Source of the DNA: JBLIDK01 sp047632595
Lineage (GTDB): Bacteria; Bacteroidota; Bacteroidia; Sphingobacteriales; Sphingobacteriaceae
Direction of reading: 5' to 3'
Assembly: GCA_047632595.1 (NCBI GenBank)
Contig: JBLIDK010000087.1
Coordinates: 1 to 5,090 of the forward strand
DNA length: 5,090 bases
Shown: positions 1 to 5,090 of the stretch, one piece after another
Layout: each line of letters begins with the position of its first letter
How positions within the stretch are numbered: the stretch's first letter is position 1
Program-made: the position numbers and the translations under genes
The notes under the pieces: model-generated
What the model was told of the DNA's origin: nothing
What the model saw: the letters and a program-made list of their open reading frames with translations, nothing else
Database searches by the model: none

Positions 1-143
1 TCTTCAAATTTTCTAATGAAATAACGAGAAAGCATGCCATAGCCATGCATTACAACCCATACATTCTTGGGGTTTACTTCATTTCCCAACATCGCGTATC
101 GAGCGTTTTTAACTATTTGAATACTGAACTCTTTTATTTCCAT
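1..143 (-). CDS. Alpha/beta hydrolase, N-terminal 47 residues only (runs off left edge)
   Basis: Reading the minus strand from the ATG at 143-141 gives 47 codons open to the window edge. The translation starts MEIKEFSIQIVKNARY and continues to VWVVMHGYGMLSRYFIRKFE. A hydrophobic strand (VWVVM, residues 28-32) followed by HGYG (33-36) is the oxyanion-hole region that opens an alpha/beta hydrolase fold. The HGYG plus the YFIRKFE helix resembles esterase/phospholipase-like hydrolases of Bacteroidota as I remember them. The nucleophile elbow, acid and histidine would lie outside the window, so activity and substrate cannot be judged. The ATG at 143 is preferred because it leaves a normal short lead before the first core strand; no Shine-Dalgarno is visible. 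The gene is divergent from the DinB-like gene at 255. The fold call is fairly secure; the substrate is unknown. Confidence 0.7.
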   Translation of the reverse strand, partial: MEIKEFSIQIVKNARYAMLGNEVNPKNVWVVMHGYGMLSRYFIRKFE

Positions 144-158
144 ATTTGAATGCAATTA

Positions 159-189
159 CAATTTTACGAGCAATATTTTAAAAATACAA
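159..189 (-). promoter_or_regulatory. Candidate Bacteroidota-type promoter for the hydrolase gene
   Basis: On the minus strand a TTG (189-187) lies 20 nt upstream of TAAAATTG (166-159), which matches the Bacteroidota -7 consensus TAnnTTTG at all fixed positions but one. Transcription would begin about 10 nt before the ATG at 143. The surrounding divergent region 144-254 is very AT-rich, so a chance match is quite possible. No equally good plus-strand pair was found for the gene at 255. Confidence 0.25.
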
Positions 190-254
190 TAACCCATTAC
201 TTATTAATATAAATTTAAAGCTTTATTGTAAATTAGTGTTTTAATACACCCTAT

Positions 255-833
255 ATGAGCATAAAAGACACCTTAAGTCAACTGATTGAAGATAACAAAT
301 CATTTTTAACTGAAATTGAAGAAGTAATTTCAAAATTTAGTGATGAACAATTTAATTGGAAGCCAATTCCAGAAAAATGGAGTGCGGGCCAAATTGTTCA
401 ACATTTGTTTAAATCTGATGGATTATACATGGCTAATATTTATGGGAGTATTATCAAAAAATCTCATTTAAAAAGTGATAATTCAAAGAAGTATTCTCTA
501 GGTTTAATGGGTAAATTTATGATAAACAGCGTGGTAAATCCTAACAGGAAAAGCAAGATGAAAACCATGAAAATGTTTAAACCTACTGGCGTTAAATTAC
601 CAATTTCTGCATTTAATGAATTTAAAAGACAACAAAATACGTTCATTGATCAAATGAAAGAGTCGGTAAATTTAGATTTAAAAAGAATTAAAGTTGCTTC
701 ACCAGCTTCACGATTAATACAGTTTTCATTAATTGACTGTTATAACTTAAATGTAAAGCACAATTTCAGGCATCTAAATCAATTAAAAGAGCTTATAACT
801 GAACCTGCTTTCCCCAAACAAATAACATCTTAA
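255..833 (+). CDS. DinB-like (DinB_2 / YfiT type) four-helix-bundle protein
   Basis: The 192-residue protein has the layout of the DinB/YfiT-like superfamily, small four-helix bundles with a three-histidine metal site. Near the N-terminus it shows the family signature FNWKPIPEKWSAGQIVQHL (residues 33-51): a WKP turn, then EKWS at the start of a helix, then H50. Near the C-terminus is HNFRHLNQL (169-177), supplying H169 and H173. H50, H169 and H173 are therefore the probable metal ligands. No signal peptide or membrane segment is seen, so it is probably cytoplasmic. The middle (about 65-112) is lysine-rich and ends in MFKPTG. Superfamily members include thiol S-transferases and many proteins of unknown role, and nothing here fixes a substrate. 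The start ATG lies 111 nt from the divergent hydrolase gene. The following gene begins 40 nt after the stop, so co-transcription is possible. Confidence 0.8.
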   Translation: MSIKDTLSQLIEDNKSFLTEIEEVISKFSDEQFNWKPIPEKWSAGQIVQHLFKSDGLYMANIYGSIIKKSHLKSDNSKKYSLGLMGKFMINSVVNPNRKSKMKTMKMFKPTGVKLPISAFNEFKRQQNTFIDQMKESVNLDLKRIKVASPASRLIQFSLIDCYNLNVKHNFRHLNQLKELITEPAFPKQITS

Positions 834-873
834 TCACATTTTAAGAGACCTGTAATTTAGATAGCTTAGTTCT

Positions 874-1479
874 ATGTTTAGAGTTTTTATTGTTTCTGTA
901 TTTATTCTTAGCATTAGTTTTTGTTTTTCTCAAGAAGTAGGTGTTTATCGAAGCATTTTGAAGACCGTCAATAACTCCTACGAGGATGCTGCAGGCTGGA
1001 GTTTTTCGTACGGAATTATTACTAAACGAAACATTATCTTCATTCCGCAACTAGAGTTATATCTCACTGATAAAAAGACAGATTTCGATAATATTTTAGG
1101 CAGCACTGAAAAAAACGTTGTCACATACGGACTTGGAGTAGTAACAGAAGTTTATAATAAAGACAATATTTTTGTTAGAATAGGTGCCGATATTAAAAAC
1201 ATGACCACTTTTTATGGCGACACTATTTTTAGAAGTTCACAACAAAACTCAAACATTAACCGATTCAACTATAACTTAAATTTAACATTAGGTATCGAGA
1301 ACTTATTTAAAGTTCCTGCATTGGCATTAGTTTTTGTTGCCATGCCTGGAAAAGTAAATGAGGCTAAAAAAGTCTTAGCCAATGACCAATTTCTATTTGG
1401 AGAAATGAATGTTTTATATGTAAAATTTGGCCTTCGAATTAATCTAAACCAACCGTTTAAACCCTCAATTGACAAATAG
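874..1479 (+). CDS. Exported beta-rich protein, probable small outer-membrane beta-barrel, function unknown
   Basis: The protein has 201 residues. Residues 1-19 form a clear Sec signal peptide: a basic Arg3, a hydrophobic core VFIVSVFILSISF, then CFS-Q with likely signal peptidase I cleavage before Q20. Cys17 is preceded by Phe, so a lipobox is unlikely. The mature part has alternating polar/hydrophobic stretches typical of amphipathic strands, for example GWSFSYGIITKRNIIFIPQLELYL (split about 41-64), VVTYGLGVVTEVY, NIFVRIGADIK, YNLNLTLGIENLF and a last strand VLYVKFGLRINL (about 180-191). Turns are rich in Asn, Asp and Lys. This resembles an 8-strand-like outer-membrane barrel, but the protein does not end in an aromatic residue and I recognise no named family. 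The start is supported because it places the signal peptide exactly at the N-terminus. It follows the DinB-like gene by 40 nt with no obvious promoter between them. Confidence 0.65.
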   Translation: MFRVFIVSVFILSISFCFSQEVGVYRSILKTVNNSYEDAAGWSFSYGIITKRNIIFIPQLELYLTDKKTDFDNILGSTEKNVVTYGLGVVTEVYNKDNIFVRIGADIKNMTTFYGDTIFRSSQQNSNINRFNYNLNLTLGIENLFKVPALALVFVAMPGKVNEAKKVLANDQFLFGEMNVLYVKFGLRINLNQPFKPSIDK

Positions 1480-1509
1480 TTTGACAAAACTATCCAAAAT
1501 TCATTTTTG
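1480..1509 (+). promoter_or_regulatory. Candidate distal promoter of the kinase-kdsB pair
   Basis: TTTG (1480-1483), 18 nt, then CATTTTTG (1502-1509) fits the Bacteroidota TTTG-N19-TAnnTTTG pattern with one mismatch in the -7 box and spacing one short. It lies about 100 nt upstream of the kinase ATG. The TTGACAAA at 1481-1488 repeats TTGACAAA at 1469-1476 across the preceding stop codon, which may be chance. Confidence 0.3.
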
Positions 1510-1515
1510 TGGATA
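1491..1515 (+). terminator. Weak hairpin after the exported-protein gene, possible terminator
   Basis: TATCC plus AAAA (1491-1499) pairs with TTTT (1505-1508) and GGATA (1511-1515). This leaves a five-base loop and a two-base GT bulge on the 3' side. It sits 12 nt after the stop codon at 1479. The stem is AU-rich and no T-run follows it, so termination strength would be low. It also overlaps a candidate promoter, and the dyad could instead be an operator or chance. Confidence 0.25.
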
Positions 1516-1532
1516 ATATATGCCCATTTACG

Positions 1533-1563
1533 TTGGAATTTCAGAAAAATTGCCCTATTATTG
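1533..1563 (+). promoter_or_regulatory. Candidate proximal promoter of the kinase-kdsB pair
   Basis: TTG (1533-1535), 20 nt, then TATTATTG (1556-1563) matches the Bacteroidota consensus with one mismatch in the -7 box. Transcription would begin near 1569, giving a leader of roughly 40 nt before the ATG at 1611. The distance to the gene is more usual than for the distal candidate. Only transcript mapping could tell which, if either, is used. Confidence 0.3.
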
Positions 1564-1610
1564 AACTATTCAAGAGATTCAATTCTAAGTAAACTAAACA
1601 GTAGAGAAGT

Positions 1611-2240
1611 ATGCATATTGCCATAGCAGGAAATATAGGGGCTGGAAAAACAACATTAACAGCTAAACTTTCAGAGAAATTTGGATGGAAAGTTCACGAT
1701 GAGCCAATTGAAAATAATCCATATCTAAACGATTTTTATCAAGATATGAAGCGTTGGTCTTTCAACCTTCAAATTTATTTCTTGAACAACCGTTTTATAA
1801 ATGCCTTAGAAATAGCTCACGGCGAAACTAATGTTATTCAGGATAGAACAATTTATGAAGATGCTTACATTTTTGCTGCAAATCTTCATGACATGGGTTT
1901 AATGAATACACGTGATTACGAAAACTATCAAAGTATCTTTAACTCTTTAAAGCAATTCATTACTCCGCCAGACTTACTTATCTTTTTACAAGCTGGTGTA
2001 CCAACATTGGTTAAACAAATTCAAAAAAGAGGAAGAGAGTACGAAAAAGGAATTAATGTAGAGTATTTAGAACAACTTAATCTACACTACGAAAAGTGGG
2101 TTCGTAACTACGACGAGGGTAAGCTACTTATGATTAACGTAGAAGATTTCAATTTTGCAGAAAGTGTTGATGACTTTGAAGTTGTTGCTAAGCTAATTGA
2201 AGAAAATTTGAATAAACAAAAAGACTTACAATCTCAATAA
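1611..2240 (+). CDS. Deoxynucleoside kinase (dNK/dGK-dCK family)
   Basis: The 209-residue cytoplasmic enzyme is predicted to phosphorylate deoxynucleosides to their 5'-monophosphates in the salvage pathway. It has the family's motifs in order: Walker A GNIGAGKT (7-14); Glu31 in HDEP, the likely catalytic base or substrate-contacting acid; NLQIYFLNNRF (52-62) with a conserved Gln for the base; QDRT (77-80), the D/E-R-S/T motif; and the LID RGREYEKG (140-147) with its arginines. Length matches bacterial dGK/dAK-type kinases (about 200-220). Which base is preferred cannot be told from sequence by eye. The ATG at 1611 is chosen because the P-loop then falls at residue 7, as usual; no Shine-Dalgarno is apparent. 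The C-terminal tail (about 197-209) is polar, rich in Asn, Lys and Gln. The TAA stop is followed directly by the in-frame TTG start of kdsB, so the two are almost certainly one transcription unit. Confidence 0.92.
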   Translation: MHIAIAGNIGAGKTTLTAKLSEKFGWKVHDEPIENNPYLNDFYQDMKRWSFNLQIYFLNNRFINALEIAHGETNVIQDRTIYEDAYIFAANLHDMGLMNTRDYENYQSIFNSLKQFITPPDLLIFLQAGVPTLVKQIQKRGREYEKGINVEYLEQLNLHYEKWVRNYDEGKLLMINVEDFNFAESVDDFEVVAKLIEENLNKQKDLQSQ

Positions 2241-2966
2241 TTGAAAGTTTTAGGCGTAATACCGGCAAGATTTGCTTCTACACGGTTTCCAGGAAAACCT
2301 TTAGCAACTCTAAGTGGTAAACCCATGATTCAATGGGTTTATGAAAACGCATCAAAATCATCAATAAATAAAATTGTAGTAGCCACCGATGATAATCGAA
2401 TTGTTGCTGCCTGCGAGAAATTTGGAGCCGAAGTACAACTCACTTCACCATCCCACGAAAGTGGAACAGATCGATGTTCTGAGGTTTTAAAACGCTATTC
2501 CAACTACGACGTGATTATTAATGTTCAAGGCGATGAGCCTTTTGTAGATCCTGATTTATTAAATAGGCTAATTAAGCTGTTTGACAACCCCTTAGTGGAC
2601 ATTGTTACCGCAATTTATCCTTTAACAGATGAAAACGAATTAGAAAACCCAAATGTGGTTAAGGCAATTGTTTCAAAGAATAATAAAGCATTGTGTTTTA
2701 CTCGTTCAAAAGCTCCTTTTGTTAGAAATAATATCGAGACCCAGGTACACTATCAACATATAGGAATTTACGCCTATCGAGCTAATGTTTTAGAGCAAAT
2801 AAGCGCGTTACCTCAATCGCCTTTAGAACTAACAGAATCTCTTGAACAACTGCGTTGGCTAGAAAATGATTACAGTATCTATTGTGTTGAAACAGACAAA
2901 CTAAGTTTTGGAATTGATACTCCTGAGGACTTAGAAAAAGCAAAAAAACACCTAAAACAACTTTAG
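2241..2966 (+). CDS. kdsB: 3-deoxy-manno-octulosonate cytidylyltransferase (CMP-Kdo synthetase)
   Basis: KdsB activates Kdo with CTP to CMP-Kdo plus pyrophosphate, supplying the sugar for the lipid A-inner core of lipopolysaccharide; it acts in the cytoplasm. The 241 residues match the usual length (about 245-255). Visible family motifs are IPARFASTRFPGKPL (7-21, nucleotide-binding loop), ATDD (48-51), SHESGTDR (71-78), NVQGDEP (94-100, with metal-binding Asp98), HIGIYAYR (173-180), LELTESLEQLRWLE (195-208) and FGIDTPEDL (223-231, with Asp226 as second metal ligand). The start must be TTG at 2241: the preceding in-frame codon is the kinase's stop, and the next in-frame ATG (near residue 29) would delete the nucleotide-binding loop. 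The gene therefore has no leader of its own and probably depends on translation of the kinase. It implies a Gram-negative cell with Kdo-containing LPS. It ends 6 nt from the convergent purL. Confidence 0.95.
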   Translation: MKVLGVIPARFASTRFPGKPLATLSGKPMIQWVYENASKSSINKIVVATDDNRIVAACEKFGAEVQLTSPSHESGTDRCSEVLKRYSNYDVIINVQGDEPFVDPDLLNRLIKLFDNPLVDIVTAIYPLTDENELENPNVVKAIVSKNNKALCFTRSKAPFVRNNIETQVHYQHIGIYAYRANVLEQISALPQSPLELTESLEQLRWLENDYSIYCVETDKLSFGIDTPEDLEKAKKHLKQL

Positions 2967-2972
2967 TTTAGG
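2951..2972. terminator. Possible bidirectional terminator hairpin between kdsB and purL
   Basis: CCTAAA (2951-2956) pairs perfectly with TTTAGG (2967-2972) around a 10-base loop. An alternative overlapping stem pairs CTAAA (2952-2956) with TTTAG (2962-2966). An A-rich run lies on the left (2940-2950) and a T-containing stretch on the right, as expected of a symmetrical terminator. The dyad covers the kdsB stop codon and the entire 6-nt gap. The stem is short, so this is tentative. Confidence 0.3.
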
Positions 2973-5090
2973 CTATTTCTCTAATAATTCTGTCAAACTA
3001 GTATCGAATGTTGATTTGAACGAGCTAACTGACCCGAAGTTTTCTCCATCAACAACTAAGTCATTTCCTTTAACGCTTCCTAAATTCTGAAAATCAACCT
3101 TTAAGTCTTTAATTGCCGCTTCGAACACTTGTTGTTTTGATTTAGATACACTAACAACAACTCTACTTTGTGCTTCTCCAAATAAGAATGCGTCTTTTCT
3201 AATATTCTTATCACTTGCCACATCAAAACCTAGTCCTTTAACCATTGAAGACTCAAGCAAAGTGATAAATAAACCTCCATCTGCACAATCGTGAGCTGAG
3301 TTTAAAAGCTTTGATTTATTCAATTTAGAAATAGCTTGTTGCAACGTTTTTTCTTCGTTAAGATTAAAATACGGAGCAGGCGATTTTTTAACCTTGCAAT
3401 AAGAATATAAATATTCCGATGAGGCTATATCATTAACCGACTTTCCAATTAAGTAAATAAGATCACCTTCATTTTTGAAGTCCAATCCTAAAAACAATGA
3501 CTTATCTTCCATTAATCCTAACATACCAATAGTTGGTGTTGGAAATACAGCTCCACCATCATGACTTTGGTTGTAAAAACTAACATTACCACCAGTTACA
3601 GGAGTATCAAATGCTAGGCAAGCCTCTCCCATTCCTTTAATAGCGTTCACAAATTGCCAGAAAACTTCTTCTTTGTAAGGATTACCAAAATTAAGACAGT
3701 TGGTTATTGCTAAAGGTTCTGCACCAGAACAAACAATGTTTCTAGCCGCTTCAGAAACAGCCATTGCAGTTCCGTTAAAAGGATCAGCATGAATATAACG
3801 AGCATTGCAATCTACAGTTAAAGCGATGGCTTTATCAGTACCTCTAATATCAACAATAGCAGCATCACTTGGAGAATTGGTATTCATATTTATTGTACCA
3901 ACCATTGAATCATACTGCCTTGTGACAAATTTCTTTGAAGCTATGTTTGGATGACCAGCTAAGAATTTTGCTACCTCTTTTAAACTTTTAGGTTCAGGAA
4001 CCTCCTTGATATCAAATTTTTGATACTCTTTAAAGTAAGCAGGTTCTGAATAGGGTCTATCATAAACTGGAGCACCTCCGCCTAGAACTAAATCATCAGC
4101 AGGTACATCGGCAACTAACTCGCCTCCCATGTAAAATTTGACTCTTTCCTCTTTAGTAACGTGACCAATTTCTTCACAACGCAAGTCCCATTTATCAAAA
4201 ACAGCTTTTATTAAGTGTTCCTTTCCTTTTTCAGCAACAATTAACATACGTTCTTGAGATTCACTAAGTAGAATTTCCCATGAAAGCATTCCATCTTGTC
4301 TGGTTGGGACTTTATCTAAGTCGATAATCATACCGTGTTCTCCTTTGGCACTCATTTCCGTACATGAACAGGTGATTCCAGCCGCTCCCATGTCTTGCAT
4401 GCCAATAACAGCTCCGGTTTCAATAACTTCCATTGTAGCTTCTAGTAAAAGCTTTTCTTGGAATGGATCGCCAACTTGTACTGCAGGTAAATCGTCAATA
4501 CTATCTGCGCTAATGTCTTTTGAAGCAAATGCAGCTCCATGAATACCATCTTTACCAGTAGCAGAACCAACAATAAATACCGGGTTTCCCTCTCCATATG
4601 AAGTTGCCGAAACCATTTTACCAACAGTTAAAATCCCTGCAGACATTGCATTAACTAAAGGATTTACTTCGTAACAGTCGTCAAAAAACACTTCTCCACC
4701 AACAGTTGGTATTCCAAAAGCATTTCCGTAATCACCAATTCCTTTTGAAACTCCCTTAACCAACCATTTAGTTCGTTCTGTATTAGGGTTACCAAAACGT
4801 AATGAATTTAATTGTGCAATTGGACGAGCGCCCATTGTGAAAATATCTCTGTTTATACCACCAACTCCTGTTGCAGCACCTTGATAAGGCTCTAATGCTG
4901 ATGGGTGATTATGTGATTCAATTTTAAAGGCACAAGCTAAGCCATCGCCTATATCAACTAGTCCTGCATTCTCTTCTCCTGCTTCAGCAAGCATTCTTTT
5001 ACCCTTTTTAGGAAGGGTTTTAAGCCATTTTATACTGTTTTTGTACGAACAGTGCTCACTCCACATTACTGAAAATATACTCAATTCGGT
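2973..5090 (-). CDS. purL: Phosphoribosylformylglycinamidine synthase, small-type PurL subunit (N-terminus beyond right edge)
   Basis: PurL carries out the ATP-dependent amidation of FGAR to FGAM, step four of de novo purine synthesis. 705 codons are visible and the frame stays open to 5090. The first visible residues are TELSIFSVMWSEHCSYKNS, an internal PurL motif, so the TTG at 5084 is a leucine codon and not the start; roughly 30-40 residues should be missing. Counting from the first visible residue, motifs are WSEHCSYK (10-17, with the conserved catalytic-region His), KIESHNHPS (56-64), GAATGVGG (71-78), MQDMGAAGI (231-239), LSESQERM (275-282, ATP/metal region), a second AIRS-type half beginning near YDSMVG (393-398), TGGNVS (499-504), HDCADGGL (600-607) and FGEAQSR (637-643). 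The order is AIRS N, AIRS C, AIRS N, AIRS C. It ends at LTELLEK with no glutamine amidotransferase domain, so it is the approximately 740-residue form that needs separate PurS and PurQ. No frameshift is seen. Confidence 0.95.
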   Translation of the reverse strand, partial: TELSIFSVMWSEHCSYKNSIKWLKTLPKKGKRMLAEAGEENAGLVDIGDGLACAFKIESHNHPSALEPYQGAATGVGGINRDIFTMGARPIAQLNSLRFGNPNTERTKWLVKGVSKGIGDYGNAFGIPTVGGEVFFDDCYEVNPLVNAMSAGILTVGKMVSATSYGEGNPVFIVGSATGKDGIHGAAFASKDISADSIDDLPAVQVGDPFQEKLLLEATMEVIETGAVIGMQDMGAAGITCSCTEMSAKGEHGMIIDLDKVPTRQDGMLSWEILLSESQERMLIVAEKGKEHLIKAVFDKWDLRCEEIGHVTKEERVKFYMGGELVADVPADDLVLGGGAPVYDRPYSEPAYFKEYQKFDIKEVPEPKSLKEVAKFLAGHPNIASKKFVTRQYDSMVGTINMNTNSPSDAAIVDIRGTDKAIALTVDCNARYIHADPFNGTAMAVSEAARNIVCSGAEPLAITNCLNFGNPYKEEVFWQFVNAIKGMGEACLAFDTPVTGGNVSFYNQSHDGGAVFPTPTIGMLGLMEDKSLFLGLDFKNEGDLIYLIGKSVNDIASSEYLYSYCKVKKSPAPYFNLNEEKTLQQAISKLNKSKLLNSAHDCADGGLFITLLESSMVKGLGFDVASDKNIRKDAFLFGEAQSRVVVSVSKSKQQVFEAAIKDLKVDFQNLGSVKGNDLVVDGENFGSVSSFKSTFDTSLTELLEK

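Noticed and set aside
32..48. Inverted repeat GCATG...CATGC near the left edge
   Set aside because: It falls within codons for the conserved MHGYGM segment of the hydrolase and is explained by coding sequence.
210..217. TAAATTTA as a -7 box for the DinB-like gene on the plus strand
   Set aside because: One mismatch to TAnnTTTG, but no TTG occurs at the required distance upstream; in such AT-rich sequence it is not meaningful.
464..646. 60-codon minus-strand open frame with hydrophobic stretches opposite the DinB-like gene
   Set aside because: The apparent membrane-like segment comes from the complement of lysine-rich coding sequence; the plus-strand gene has clear family motifs.
1269..1487. 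72-codon minus-strand open frame opposite the exported-protein gene
   Set aside because: No motif or start context supports it, and it is fully covered by a gene with a good signal peptide.
4345..4542. 65-codon plus-strand open frame inside purL
   Set aside because: It lies antisense to well-conserved PurL motifs (DMGAAGI region) and its translation has no recognisable features; it is a shadow of the real gene.
5082..5084. TTG on the minus strand as a possible purL start codon
   Set aside because: The frame remains open to the window edge, and the residues TEL before SIFSVMWSEHCSYK belong to an internal PurL motif; the TTG is the leucine of that motif.

Overview
The window looks like a chromosomal housekeeping segment from an AT-rich member of the Bacteroidota, probably a Flavobacteriales-type organism. 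Four things point there: low GC coding sequence; start codons without Shine-Dalgarno sequences and set in A/T-rich leaders; intergenic stretches that resemble the Bacteroidota promoter (TTG, about 19-21 nt, TAnnTTTG); and protein flavours such as an HGYG alpha/beta hydrolase, a DinB-like protein ending in an H-x3-H motif, and a deoxynucleoside kinase beginning MHIAIAGNIG. The taxonomic call is an inference from these features, not from a search.

Layout. Positions 1-143 (minus) hold the first 47 codons of an alpha/beta hydrolase that runs off the left edge. A 111-nt AT-rich divergent intergenic region follows. A DinB-like four-helix-bundle protein (255-833, plus) comes next, and 40 nt later a small exported, probably outer-membrane beta-barrel protein (874-1479, plus). 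A 131-nt intergenic region (1480-1610) carries a weak hairpin and two candidate promoters. After it comes a tight pair: a deoxynucleoside kinase (1611-2240) and KdsB, CMP-Kdo synthetase (2241-2966). KdsB starts with TTG directly after the kinase's TAA stop and in the same reading frame. From the right, a small-type PurL (FGAM synthase large subunit; 2973-5090, minus) converges on kdsB with six bases between the stop codons. Its N-terminus lies beyond the right edge.

Functionally the window mixes deoxynucleotide salvage, lipopolysaccharide inner-core precursor synthesis (CTP-dependent Kdo activation), de novo purine synthesis, and two poorly characterised accessory proteins. No mobile element, CRISPR array, rRNA, tRNA or toxin/defence system was seen. 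There is no gene-free stretch longer than about 130 nt. I did not find a convincing undescribed system. The most distinctive signal is the in-frame, zero-gap kinase-TAA-TTG-kdsB junction.
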